NCBI GenBank assembly: GCA_015680685.1
Contig: MNCI01034266.1
Span: 320,979 to 384,978 of the forward strand
DNA: 64,000 nt
Source of the DNA: Gnetum montanum
Lineage: Eukaryota; Streptophyta; Gnetopsida; Gnetales; Gnetaceae
Direction of reading: 5' to 3'
Made by a program: the position numbers and the translations under genes
The notes under the pieces: generated by a model
The model's database searches: none
Told to the model about the DNA's origin: nothing
Seen by the model: the letters and a program-made list of their open reading frames with translations, nothing else
Shown: piece after piece, positions 23,300 to 35,412 of the stretch
Layout: each line of letters begins with the position of its first letter
Position numbering within the stretch: the first letter of the stretch is position 1

Positions 23300-24550
23300 A
23301 CATTTCAACACTTGAAATTTCTTGACAGGTTTTATACATCCTAGTCAGGGCGAAATTAGCCCCTATAAAATCTCTAAGATGTTTGTTCAAATTTGTTCAA
23401 GAACTACAACATTATTATAACATTATTACAATGTTATCGATACTCTAGCCAAAATTTCATAGCTAGAGTTATGCCTTAGTTCTAATCATGCATCAACTTA
23501 GAAAAAGCATCAAAACATAGAAAAAGCAATGATGGTAAAAAAAACTCACTAAAAATAGTAAAAAATTATTTTTTGTAAAACCAACTTTAAAACATAGTAT
23601 ACATTTTTAGGAATCACCAAGGAAATGGATATTGATATGAGAAATCTCTAAGTATGTCAACCTCTTCCATCCCCAAAGGTATAAATTACTACAACCAAGA
23701 ATTTAGCCTTATTGACATAGCCTTGATAAAAAGTTTGTAGAAAATTCATCCAAACTCCAATTTTAGTGATTCCACCACAAAAGGAATCTTGAAATCATAA
23801 GCTTTCCATCCAAAGACTAAAAAACACATAACTATTTTGACAAAAACATAACCAAAAATAGAAAAGCCATAGGCATCAGCTTTAACCCCTTTTCATGTAA
23901 TGTTGGGATAAAATTCAGCAACAAATTGTTTGAGCTATAAAAAAATTGATTCTACTACCATTTGAAAGCTTGAATGAAGCCCTAGGCATCCACGCTTAAC
24001 AAAAATTCAAAACCCTAGATGTTTCTTCAAAAAACGTTCTTTAATTTAGATGAATCTTAAAAATGACACAAACCCTAGTTGCACAAGCAACTTGAAATGA
24101 CCATAGCTTAATCATTTTACATCAAAATCAGATGAAGTGATAGCCGTTACAAATCATAAATGTAACACTAAAAACCCATAACATTAAATTTTGAAAATCC
24201 TAAGCTATTTCCTTAACAAAAAATACACAACATGCTTTTTGTATCAAAAAGCATAAAAAAATAGAAATTTAAAAAGCTTAAATTAATTTGGCCATAGATT
24301 ACAACAAAAATGGTCAAAAAAACATCTACCTAACACAAAACACATCAAAATAATGTGATAGAAGTATTTTCAAAATTTAGTTTTGACAAATCCTTTGCTT
24401 TAGATCTAAGAAAAACAACTCCATGATGAAATTTTTAGAAAAAACACTTGAAACAACAAGCCTATCTTTAAAATTAGAATCTAGTAAGGAAAAAATAGAA
24501 AAATAACCCTAAATCATAGAATGGATGGATGGGGGAATCATAAAAATTAC
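23300..24550. repeat. Degenerate ~185-bp repeats upstream of G2
   Basis: The block GTGATTCCACCAC, TTGATTCTACTACC, AAGTGATAGCCG, AATGTGATAGAAG recurs near 23766, 23949, 24135 and 24354. The surrounding AT-rich text is loosely shared. No gene is seen. Confidence 0.4.
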
Positions 24551-25448
24551 CTAAATCAACCACCTACTTGTCGTGTTTCGACCTCTATGCTCCTGTATAG
24601 CCTTCAATAGCTTGGCTCTGCATTAGAATAAGTTGATTTGCAACCTTGCATCTTATCCAACATTGGTGAATCCCCCCTCCACATTTTCCTACATGGAGCT
24701 AGTATGGAGGCTATGTTAATATAACATAAAACCATTTTCCCAACTTTGAATGACCATGGTTTTTGCATTGATTGCTCTAGTACCCCTCCATGACCTCCAT
24801 AAGCCAATAACCATCAATATTTGAGTCGATTTCGGTATTCCATGACTTTTCATTCCTAGCACCCATTATTCCAAGCTTGCCAACATGGAGCTAGCATGGA
24901 AGTTCTAGGGAATTCCATAAAACTTACTTTCATAACCTAAAATATCCCTATGACCTACCCTAGTAACCTCTAGACCCTATTGGAGACCACTAGAGTCTTT
25001 AGACATCTTAGAACTTGTAAAAAGTGCTAAAAATCCATCTTCCCCCTTGTATACATGTTGAGGGCCCCTTTCCCAACATGGAGGAAAGGAGGGATATCTT
25101 CATAGACACCAAAGAGCTTGAAAATTAAGGGATTTCTAAGCTAAGTCTTATCTCTTAATCTCTATAACCCTTGGTAGCTTTGAAACCCTTTCAAAGCCTA
25201 CTGAAACTAATATAAAACCTAACCCCTTAATATTCCACTTTGAGGACCCCTTCTTGTATGGTAAGAAATGTCTAACAACTAGGGTAACTATAAAGATCAT
25301 AAAAAAACTTTTGAAATCAACAAGTTTTAACCTTGGGCAATGACCATTGACACTGGAAATCCTACGAATGCACATGCATGTTCAAAATTGATCAAGATAG
25401 CAAAAACATTAATCCCTTGAATTCTTCTAGATGGCTTAACACCCCCCC

Positions 25449-25650
25449 NNNNNNNNNNNNNNNNNNNNNNNNNNNNNNNNNNNNNNNNNNNNNNNNNNNN
25501 NNNNNNNNNNNNNNNNNNNNNNNNNNNNNNNNNNNNNNNNNNNNNNNNNNNNNNNNNNNNNNNNNNNNNNNNNNNNNNNNNNNNNNNNNNNNNNNNNNNN
25601 NNNNNNNNNNNNNNNNNNNNNNNNNNNNNNNNNNNNNNNNNNNNNNNNNN
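25449..25650. other. Assembly gap (202 N)
   Basis: A run of N lies inside the ~190-bp array. The spacing of cores on either side (25435 to 25828, about two periods) is consistent with a gap close to its stated size. Tandem repeats probably caused it. Confidence 0.95.
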
Positions 25651-26030
25651 GTGCTAGCTTCGAACTAAAAGGGTAAGCTAAATAACCATAGAAAAACCCT
25701 TAAAATTAGCAAATCTTAACCTTGGTCTTTGACTATCAATGCCAAAAACCTCAAAAACCTACATGCATGACCAAAATAGCTAAAATTAGTCAAAAATTAA
25801 CCCCTTGAAGTCTTCTTGCTAGCTTATCCCCATTGTGTGGGGTGTATCAGTGTGGAAACAAGGAGGTAAGCCAGAAAATCACCTAGAAAACCTCCAAATT
25901 GAGTACTTTTAACCTTAAACCTTAACCCTTGATCTTGGTAGCCTTAGGAGCACACATGCATGGTTGATTGGGATCAAATTTAGCCAAGATCTAAACCTTT
26001 CCATTCTTCCATGTTGAGTCCCCCCATTCT

Positions 26031-26050
26031 TCCACACTAGCTAGTGTGGA
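26031..26050. repeat. Perfect 20-bp palindrome in a repeat core
   Basis: TCCACACTAGCTAGTGTGGA reads the same on both strands. It sits at the core of one ~190-bp unit. Confidence 0.92.
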
Positions 26051-27059
26051 GCCATTGTGGAGACAAAAGTGGGAAGTCAAAAAAACCACTTTGGGAGCCT
26101 CTAAATTGCTAAATCTTGGCCCTAAGACCTAGTACTCAACACTAACAACCTTGGGAAGTGACATGAACATTCAATTTCCACTATATTTGTCCTAGATCTA
26201 AATCTTTCCATTCTTTTCAGTTGAGCACCCCCTCCTCTACATTGGCCAGCATGAAAGGCCTAGCTTTTGGTTTCAAAAAACCAATTGGCACCCCAAGAGA
26301 TTAAGAATCTACATTGGGAAAGCCTAAGATCTCATAGCCTAAAGATTGCACTTGTTTAACCTATTTTTGATCCTCAAATCTCATTCATTCTCTTCTTCCA
26401 TGTTGAGCACCCTCTCTCATCATGGAATAAGGGGGCTGTAACATTTCATAGCGTCAAAAAATCTCAAAAAGTTACTAAATTTTGCCAAAAATGTTGGAAA
26501 TCTATGTATATAGCCCTAGAAGCCTAGAAACCTAGTCGATGTACCCCCAATCCATCCCAAAATTATAGAATAAGTGCACCCCCATCATTCCACATTGGGG
26601 CTAGGGTGCTCAATGTGGATAAAAGGGGGAAGAAATTTCAACTTGTTCTTACATTCAAAACTAACTCAAATACCCTTAAAAAAAAAGATAGGAGATGCAC
26701 AAATCCAAAATCTAGGTTTTGGCCACTAGTTTGATCTTATTTAACCCTGTTCTTACTTAGGTTTTAATTCTCCACACTAAGCCCCCTTCTCTCCATGTTG
26801 GACAAACCTACTTTTTGGCCTTTACTCACCTTAGGACTATCCAATTGTGATATATTTGGTCCTACACTACCTTGGGAAGGCACCAAAACCTTGATTTTGG
26901 ACCTTTGGATGTCCAGAAATCTACTTTCCTTGGTCTTCACACTAAGACCCCTCCTCTCCATATTGGCCAACATGGAAACAAAGGGGTATTAACATGGAAG
27001 CCTCAAAACTCTTAATTCTTGGGTCAAAACAACTTAGAAACTACTTTGATTGATGTACA

Positions 27060-27480
27060 AACAAACCTAACAAGCTTATAGCTATAAACCATGGCCTGCT
27101 AATGTCTAAAACTAGAAAAACCTAATCCTTTGGACCTATATTAATCAAATTTCATCATATGTAGCCTATTTCACTTGATTTAACCTTGTTACATGATTTT
27201 TCATCTTGTTTTTGGCCTTGTGTTGCATTGTTGACCTTGTTAACCTTCTTATCGAATTTATATAGCCTAATATTTTCTTTATTTGCCTTATTATAGCCTT
27301 ATTTTTCCCTTTTTAGCCTTTAATTGGTATCAACTAGTGGGGTTTTTCCTTCCTTAACCACTGTTTAGCGCAATGTGACCATGGGTCCTATGGCCTTAAA
27401 TTGGCATCATGGCCTGCTATGGCCTTAAACTAGTACTATGCCTAGCTAAGGCCTAAACTAGAAACATTGTGACACTTTTT
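27060..27480 (+). repeat. T-rich spacer and minisatellite relic before pol
   Basis: Units such as ATGGCCTGCTATGGCCTTAA and AAGGCCTAAACTAG lie at 27380-27470, with a weaker one at 27090. Between them is a T-rich stretch resembling 5440-5560. This mirrors the layout before the pol at 5946. Confidence 0.55.
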
Positions 27481-27659
27481 GACCATTCATAGTCTTATTA
27501 CTCATACTTACCCTTTTTTAACATTTATTTTATCCTTATTATCATTTTTTGCTTGCTTTTACCCTATTTATAGTCTTGGATGACCTTGTTTACATTAGAA
27601 TAGCATGTATTTGCATAATGTTATAGCATTTTAGCATTGTTTATTCACTTTTACCTAGG

Positions 27660-30600
27660 TGCCACTTAATGTGCTTATGGTTGAAAAGTAGGGCTGAAGT
27701 ATGAGTACTTGGGAGTAGATCAATCTACCTTTGAGCCTAAATGAAACTCATGGTAATGTAGAATGATATATCAATCTTGATTGCATGGATCTTGAGCTTA
27801 AGAGTCTTGTTGACTACATAGCCTTAATAGAGAAACCTCTAGAGTGGCTTGAAAACCTAATCAAAACCTTTAACTTAGACGTGAGTGATAGAACAAAAGA
27901 CTTTCTAGTTGAAGTTCCTGTCACAACGCATAATGGTGAGGAGAAAATACTTAAACTAAGTTCCTCACTAAAACCTCAATAGGCTTAAGACATCACTAAG
28001 GTACTACAAAGCAATATTAAGGCCTTTTCCTAGTCATATGAAGATATGATAGTCCTAGACCTACCTTTACTCCAACACATCATCATACTAGACCCTAGCA
28101 TTAGACTAGTTAAGCAAAAAGTGCACAAAAATAGACATGATTTGGCCTTGGAAATTCATGATGAGATCTCAAAGCTCTACCACAAAATGGGTGTCCAACA
28201 TAGTAGTAGTCCCTAATAAAAATGGGAGTATCTATATTTACATCAATTTCTGAGACCTAGATAAAGTGACCATCAATGATAACATCCCTTTTCCTACTAT
28301 TAATCAGCTTATCAATACTATGGTTGAACATGCCTTGTTGTCCTTTATGGATGGGTTTTCGAGATATAACCAAATTAGGACCAACTAAAAGAACCAACTC
28401 AGGAAAACCTTCATGAACCCTTTGGGTACCTTTTACTATACCATGATGCCTTTTAGCCTTAAGAACACAAGAGCAACCTATCAATGAGCCATGACCTATA
28501 TCTTTAGTGATTACATGCTAGCTTTACTCAATGATTACATGCATGATATAGGCATTAAGTCCAAAGTGACTAATGACCATGCTAATGACCTAGACCTTGT
28601 TCTTAAATGATGCCTCAAGTATGAGCTTAGGCTCAATCCTAAGAAATGTTTCTTTGGTGTCAAGATTAGTACGATGCTTGGTTTTGTAGTATCTGAAGTA
28701 AGGATACATGTCAATCCTAACAAGGTTTAGGCCATATCCAAATTAGTGGCAACTACTAACCTTAAGGAGCTTCAAGGATTACAAGATACATTATAGTTTA
28801 TTCATAGGTTTATCGCTAGACTTATGGATAAGTTACAATCCATGAAGCACTTACTTAAGAAAGGGGTTCACTACGAGTGGATAGCTCAATGCGAAGTGGC
28901 TTTTAAAAATCATAAGCAAGAGTTAGAAATACTACCAAAAATCTATCATCTCCAAGAGGATAAACTATTTTACATTTGCTTTCCCATATTTGACACATCC
29001 ATTTCCTCTCTACTTTATCAAAGATGTGATGATGGAGTAGAGATTTCAATATCATATCTTAGCCATGCATTAATTAACCACAAGATCCGATACACTAAAG
29101 TGAAGAAATATCATTTGGCATTATTCTTCTCATTCAAGATGTAGAGATACTACCTCTTTAGAAGCCAAGTCAATGTCATTTGCAAAGATAATGTGCTTAG
29201 AGCCATAACAACTAACATCTAAGAAAGTAGTCATATAGCCTAATGGAAAGCCATAACCATGGAATTTAATCTTCATTACATATTTCAATTCTCAATGAAA
29301 GGACAAGCTATAGCCATACAACTCACAATATCACCTATTAATGATCAAGTAGCCATAGATCTTGAGTTCCCTAATGAGCACATTAATAATGTTAGCCAAG
29401 TGCTCAAGGGTTATGAGGTAGTCATGCACATTGATAGATCTCCAACTACCCATGGAGCTAGTTCTGCTGCCATCATAACATTTTCATATAGTGAAATTCA
29501 ATCCTTCACCTATTTTTTTGAGTTCCCATGTACCATCAACATAGTAGAGTATGAGGGTTTGATAAAAGGAATGATGGTAGCTCATAACCTAGGAATTAGA
29601 TACTTAACAATCAAAGGTGATTTACAACTTATGGTTAACCATCTAATTGAGCACTATGCATGTAAAGCGAAACACTTACAACCATTTTGTAACCTAGGGA
29701 AGCAATTGTTACAATAATTTACAAATATTGATATCTAGCACATACCCCAAAATGAAAATTCCATAACTACTGCAATCACAACATCAGCCCTTAGTGTTAT
29801 GTTATATGTGTTTAGTAAGTTTTCCATCATAATCATGGACTATGCTATTTTCATCATGTAGAATGCTAAGGATACCTTTGCAACCATCATTCATAATACT
29901 CCTATCAAGGAGTGGTATGATGATATCAAATTTTACCTTATGCATGGAAAATCATCACAAGGCCTAACTACTACTGAAAAGGACATTGTACATAAATGCT
30001 TGAAGCAGTATGTCATCGTAGGTGATAACACATTATGTTGACAATCCTATGATGGCATATTCCTAAAGTGCTTAAACTAAATTGAAGCCAGAATAGTCCT
30101 AGGGGAGGTTCACAAAGGTGTTTGTGGAGGACATATAGGACCTAGAGCTATGGCCACTAAGATTATATGGTTAGGCTACTACTAGTCCCATATGTAAAGT
30201 GACTACATTTAGAAGGTTAAGTGATGTGACATGTGGTAGTGGCATAGTAACCTAATACACATATCATCGACTGAGTTGCACACTACTCAGATCACTTGGT
30301 CATTTCAATGATGGGGGTTTCATATCATCAAACCTATAATGCCTAAGTCTTTTGTAGGGCATAGCCTCATCATCACTACAACCGAATACTTTATGAAGTG
30401 GGTTGAGGCCATTCCCTTAAGGAAGACTACATCTAAGAAAGTTTGTAAATTTATCTTGGATAACATTGTAGCCTGCTATGGCATAGACATGACCATAGTT
30501 ATAGACAATGGACCATAATTTAGTAGCCAAGAAACCAATGATTTCTATCATGACCTAGGCATTAAGCATTCTTTCTCATCACCTTATTATCCTCAAGCCA

Positions 30601-31145
30601 ATGGACAAGCAATAAGGCCATCATCAACTTAGGTTAACAAGATGCCTAACAATATTAATCACAAATGGCATGAGTGACTTGTCCATGCACTATGGGCCTA
30701 TAGTATGACCTATCGCATAGTAATTGATGCCACCCCTTATAGCCTGACCTATGGTTTTGAGGCTATTTTACTTCTTGAATTTCAAGTTCCATCACTCTGA
30801 GTAGCCTTAACCAACTTCATCAATGATGACTAGAATAAGATGTTACAAACAATAATCCTAGACTCAGTAGAAGAGTAGCATATGTAAGTGCTTGCTCACA
30901 TCGAACACTATCAAGAGAGGCAACAATGGAAACATCACCATAACTTGACCAAGCATAAGATCAAGGAAGATGACCTAGTCCTCAAAGGCATCTACAAGCA
31001 TGTAGATAAATTCTTAGGCAATTGAGAAGGGCTCTTCCTTGTTACCAAAGAATATGGGAATGGAGCATTTAGGATAGTTGACATAGATGGGAATGAGTTG
31101 GCAAATCAGGTCAATCATTCCTATCTAAAGCCATGTTACATGTAG
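27660..31145 (+). pseudogene. pol: Tat-like pol, heavily decayed but nearly full length
   Basis: The domain order is that of 5946-9422, ending at a stop at 31143-31145 (PCYM then stop). RT shows VVVPNKNGSI, FMDGFSRYNQI and a YMHDI in place of YxDD (catalytic Asp lost). The first RNase H shows YLSHALINHK. The archaeal-type RNase H (about 29400-29720) has HIDRSP instead of DGAS, then VEYEGLIKGM and IKGDLQLMV. Integrase shows GGHIGPRAMATKI, VIDNGP and ANGQAI, where the catalytic Glu block is altered. At least one frameshift separates the N-terminal and RT frames, and stops are numerous. It is older than the 5946-9422 copy by its greater decay. Confidence 0.88.
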
Positions 31146-31189
31146 CCAATTACCATGAACAAGAAAGCTTACTTTCAATGGTTTGATAA

Positions 31190-31300
31190 GGCCATAAAAA
31201 AGCACCATGGTTTGCTATGACCTTATACTAGCATCATGCCCTACCAAGGCCTTAAACTAGTATCATGGCCATCCACAAACTTAAACTAGCAACATTGGTG
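31190..31300 (+). repeat. Minisatellite after pol, three ~34-bp units
   Basis: Units include ACCAAGGCCTTAAACTAG and lie about 45 bases after the pol stop, in the same position as the 38-bp array at 9441. Confidence 0.75.
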
Positions 31301-31509
31301 ACTTTAGTAGTTTTTTTTTATCATTCCATGTGTCTTATATGAATTATGATGCTATAACATGCTCTCTTTTTTGGTTTTCTTGTCCTTTTGGATTTATTTA
31401 TAGGACAAAGCCTTAGACCACCACAAGGATGCAACTCATTATAGCAATAGGTCACCATGCAACCTTAATGTACAAGATTCAGATTCAGTGATTTTATCCT
31501 ACCTTGGCA
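31301..31509 (+). other. Family-1 3' UTR, first part
   Basis: The stretch near 31365-31500 aligns with 35500-35620 (GGTTTTCTTGTCCTTTTGGA, then GATTCAGTGA). Similarity stops near 31510 and resumes at about 32838, showing that the intervening DNA was inserted. Confidence 0.6.
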
Positions 31510-31819
31510 ATGAAACACCATAAAATTTCAAGACCCTCATTCTTCAGTAGAGCCTTAGAATTTGGGTAAGGACTTCCACAAGTGCAGCATCATGATGGTT
31601 TGACAGGAGAGTGTAGGCACTGAGGATAGACTATCTAGTCTGGCAAGTTTTCTATCTCTAGGGATGATAGGCTCACTGGACTCTCTGGCCTACCCAACTG
31701 GATAATTAACGTAGCTAAGCCTTCGACTCTTGCACTAAGTTTTGTTAGCCTGACTAAGCCTCAAACAAATGCTCTTTGACTCCTATGCAAATTTCTATCA
31801 AGACTAGTGGCTATACTAT

Positions 31820-31839
31820 GCTACACTATGTAGTGTAGC
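31820..31839. repeat. Perfect 9-bp inverted repeat with 2-base loop
   Basis: Arms GCTACACTA and TAGTGTAGC flank TG. It lies about 440 bp before the TATA box of the inserted LTR, comparable to the cores in the LTR at 11208. Confidence 0.9.
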
Positions 31840-32275
31840 ACAGCATAGAAAGAAGCTACTTATGCTGCACCAATGTGCTCAATAGCATGAGTAGTGAAAA
31901 ACTAGCACAGAAGCATCAAGACATCTTCAGGTAGCTCTAGAACTTGTTGGCAACAATCTTTCTCACCCTGGCATGTCCTTGGCAAAATCAGCAATTTTAC
32001 TTCATTTTGCATACCCTTAGTCAACTTCCAAAAGATTGTTCCTACGCTTGACCCTACTTGTAAAAGTAGGGAAGACGTAGTCCTAGAGCATAGGCTCCAT
32101 TTTGCTTACATTATTAGCACACTAGACTCTGGCACATGTAGTTTCAGTAGTATAGTCATAGCATAACAAAGTTCACATCTAGCATCACACACCTACACGA
32201 TATAAACATGTTAGCAGCTTGTGGGGTCCAAGACATGTGGCACCTAGACCACATTTCTCTCTTGGTCTTGGCCCT

Positions 32276-32283
32276 ATAAATAC
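32276..32283 (+). promoter_or_regulatory. TATA box of the inserted LTR
   Basis: TATAAATA lies in the same context, GCCCTATAAATACC, as at 12486. Confidence 0.6.
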
Positions 32284-32838
32284 CTTGACAAAAAATGCTC
32301 AGGAGGTTGGCTTTTTGGTGCAATTGGCTTTTGAAGATCATAGTTCACATTTTTGAGCATTCTAGTTACCTTTGAGTTCTCTGGTTGGCTTCAAACATCG
32401 CTTTGTGAGTCTGGCATTTTGGCATCTTAACAAATAGAGTACCAAGTAGAAGACCTGTGACTATATTTTTCGATGTAAGTAGTGTCTCTCCAGTGTTGCA
32501 TAACCTATTGTACACCTTTCAGCAAGGCAAAGGATCAGATCCGTGGCCTTTGGGGTGGTGCACTCTCTCTCCCAAGTCTATTTTGCTATTCGCTCACTAT
32601 CATCGTCTTTTGCACTATTTTCATTGCCTTGTATTTATTGATCATCGATTTCTTTCACACGCATCATTTCTAAAAAATGTTAAGATACACCTATTAAGTC
32701 CCTGTCAAATCAACTAGACCATTTAGGGTGCCCCATTTCCATTTCTCTCCAGCATGGCCCTCGCACAGATCCGAGGTTAAACTGTTCACCTGACAACCTC
32801 TCGGTGTTCCAGCCACCGACGTTTTTGGTCACTATAGA

Positions 32839-33505
32839 AAAGAGTGTTTGAACCATTTCCCTTCATCTAGCAGCACTTCTTGAGCCTAGGCCTATAGCCT
32901 TGTAATGACCTTCCATGCCTTGGAGAATAATGTTGACCAATATTTGACATTCATGCACTATAGCCATATCTTCACCATGCTCCATCTTCAAGTCCACTTG
33001 AATGTAACACACTTCATTCAATGGGGAAGCACTAAGTCCACTGGAAATAACACATCTTGTTCAGTGTGAAGACCACTAAGTCCATCAAGCATAACATACC
33101 TCACTTTGATGGGAAAACCAAGTTCATTAAGTGTAACATGACTTACTCAACAGGAGAACCATGTTGAATTGGCCTTAGCAAAGAGAACCAATGAAGGTTT
33201 CACCCCATAATAAAAGAAAGGGTACGAGAAAATTACCAAGGGGCCAAATAGCCAATGAAGCCTCAAAGCCCAATGTCCAAATAAATATTAGAGAAAAGTG
33301 ATTAGAACCTCAAACACATTTTCTGAGTGATCGACACTTCAAAGAAATTAGCATCATGCTATAGCCATGATGATAACACTTGGAATCCATTGTTAGCCTC
33401 CATAGTTGTATCCCTAATTACTGCTTCTTCATCATAGCCTTATCTTATCATCATAAGCACTCTTCAACGTGGTTTGACACAATTGGATCAAGTGTAGTGA
33501 GGGAA
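32839..33505 (+). other. Family-1 3' UTR, second part, with polypurine tract
   Basis: Aligns with 35640-36338, including GACCTTCCATGCCTTG and CAAGTCCACTTGAATGTAA. A purine run GTGAGGGAA abuts the LTR start TGTTGGTG at 33506, as expected of a polypurine tract. The equivalent boundary at 59391-59400 (minus) reads GGAGAGAGAA then TGTTGGTG. Confidence 0.65.
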
Positions 33506-34859
33506 TGTTGGTGGTGGAACTGAAATGATGTTTTGTATTCTTTGTCAGTACATCTTGGGTCAATCCTTTAGACATCAACAAAGAGGAGCCAATGGAACAC
33601 CACAAAATTTGCATCTTATAACCTTTTTAATCCCATCCCATGAAACCTGAGGCAAAAATTCATTATAAATGTGAAGGTTGTAACCCATGATGGGTAATCT
33701 CACATATTTCATACATTTTAAGGCTGAAAAATGCCTTAATAATTGGTCAAAGTCTCATTACCCAAGTGAGAAGAGTCATCTAATGTCTATATTTGGGCTT
33801 GGGAAGGTTCAAAATGCCCTTTGGAATGCCAGAAATGGTGTTTTAATGGGTTTTATGATGGATATACACTTTTCTACGTTGACACACCCCTACAGGGATG
33901 GTAAGCTAGGTAGGAGACTTCAAAGCTAGTGTGGAGGAGTGCAAGGGGATGGATTGTATCTACTCCTAGCATGGAGATGAGGGAAACTCAGCCTAGAGGA
34001 ATTGACCTTCATCCCCAACATTGATCTCTCATCTCCCTCAATATTGACACTCTTATCCCAGAGGGGTTAGCCAACTAGGATGCATCAGGTTGGATTTCAC
34101 CTATCCCCTTTGAATGTTTCAGCCAATTTGTAGCAATTTGGCAGCCAATTTAGAGATAATATGTCATCCATTTGTAGCTAATTTTCAGCCCAAATCATGG
34201 CCAATACCCTATAAAAATTGAACCATCACATCATTTCAAGGTTTCACACATTTGCAATTACACACCCTTGGCATTTTGCATAATTTGAGCATTTTAGCAT
34301 CCAAGAGATCTTTCTTTCTAGTAGAAATGTAGCTTTTTGGATCTTGTCAACATGGAACCTTCCTAGCTCTAGTACCCTTGTTACCCTCATCAGAATCTAT
34401 GAGTTGTCAATGTTAATGTTACCCCCCTGGGATCCCCAAATCCTAGCTTGGAGCACTTTGGTCACCCTAATCCTTACATTTCCCAACCATAGAAGTGACC
34501 AAATGTTACAGATATTGAGTAGTAGAAGAAGAGGTTCAAAAACATTGGAAGTGTCTAAGCATCTAGGTCATGGAGGAAATCTTATCTTCTTCAATAGCCT
34601 TGGAACCCTTGTCCAAGTGAACCCCCCTTTTCTCTCCTATGGGCACTTTTGTACATATCTCTAAAATAATTCTTTATTCAATCAATAGATTTTATAGTTT
34701 ATTTCATATGCAATGTTTTTATTTTAGGTTTTATATATGTAATTTTTACATTTTTAGACCCTTGTTTTGCATCCTCCTAAGTCCTTGGATGATCTACTAG
34801 ACTGTCTAGGGCATCTTGAATTCCATTTCTTCTTGTGAGGGTTGAGGCTATTCATGACA
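33506..34859 (+). mobile_element. LTR of family 1 (~1.35 kb), shared between two internal regions
   Basis: Starts TGTTGGTGGTGGAAC and ends near TTCATGACA. Landmarks shared with other copies are ATCAACAAAGAGGAGCCAATG, the GTAATCTCACATATTTCATAC block, CATGGAGG/CTAGTGTGGAGG words, a TATA box at 34210, TTTCACACATTTGCAATT and GATCTACTAGACTGTCTAGG near the end. Its left side is the 3' UTR of the pol at 27660-31145; its right side is another truncated internal region. Confidence 0.75.
34210..34217 (+). promoter_or_regulatory. TATA box of family-1 LTR
   Basis: TATAAAAA in context ATACCCTATAAAAATTGAAC; the other copy reads AAAACCTATAAGAACC near 46937. Confidence 0.5.
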
Positions 34860-34884
34860 AAAAATCCTTGGTTTTTTTAGAGGA

Positions 34885-35230
34885 TAATATTTTTCATTGC
34901 TACATTAATGATGAACCATGTAGGAAGTTACAGACTATGAACTTGGACTCGATGGAGGAGCAGATGGTGTAGACACTTACTCATATTAAGTAATATCAAG
35001 AGAGGCAAAAACATTAGCACCACCATAAGTTGACCAAGCATACAATTAATAAAGATGACATAGTGCTCAAAACCATTTGCAAGCATGTAGATAAATTCTT
35101 AGCCAACTAGGAAGAATCCTTCCTAGTCACCAAAGCCTACAACAACGGAGCATTTAGAATTGTAGATATGAATGGGAATGAGTTGGCCAATTGGACTAAT
35201 CATTCCTATATAAACCCATATTACATGTAG
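34885..35230 (+). pseudogene. pol: Integrase C-terminus of a truncated family-1 copy
   Basis: The fragment matches the last ~110 codons of pol at 27660-31145: MNLDSMEEQM, then KDDIVLK-like and FLANXEESFLVTKAYNNGAF, ending NPYYM and a stop at 35228-35230. It begins about 25 bases after the end of the LTR, so nearly the whole coding region of this copy is deleted. Internal stops are present. Confidence 0.8.
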
Positions 35231-35277
35231 CCTATAACATCCTTCATAGCCAACATTAAGTGATCCTGAATGAACAT

Positions 35278-35412
35278 TTTGATGGCCTACCAAGGCCTTA
35301 AACTAGCACCATGGCCTTTCAAGATCTTAAACTAGCATCACGATCCACTATGACCTTAAACTAGCACCATGGCCTACCAAGGCCTTAAATTCGTAGCCTT
35401 AAACTTGAAACT
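35278..35412 (+). repeat. Minisatellite, four ~34-bp units
   Basis: Units such as ATGGCCTACCAAGGCCTTAA followed by ACTAGCACC; same cassette and place as at 31190. Confidence 0.8.

Larger units (their letters stand above)
24600..27000. repeat. ~190-bp tandem repeat array, about 12 units
   Basis: A CATGTTGAGCACCCCCTC-like core followed by AACATGGAGG-like text occurs near 25065, 25240, 25435, 25828, 26022, 26220, 26402, 26578, 26778 and 26943, with less clear units before 25000. Spacing is 165-200 bp, and two periods span the N run. Between cores the units share TAACCTTGG(G/T) and GCACATGCATG blocks. Units are diverged, so this is an old array. It is non-coding; open frames inside it follow the repeats. 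Confidence 0.72.
31510..32838 (+). mobile_element. Insertion in the 3' UTR, probable solo LTR related to 11208-13040
   Basis: The 1.3 kb block interrupts sequence that is continuous at 35500-35720. It shares with the LTR at 11208-13040 the 14-base TATA context GCCCTATAAATACC, an upstream ACATGTG, a palindromic core and a CCCTCG-containing 3' part. No gag or pol is inside, which fits a solo LTR. I could not identify a clean target-site duplication, so both ends are approximate. A 182-base open frame (32457-32717) has no recognisable product. Confidence 0.5.

Noticed and set aside
25378-25668. 96-codon frame across the first N run
   Set aside because: Same artefact, inside the ~190-bp array.
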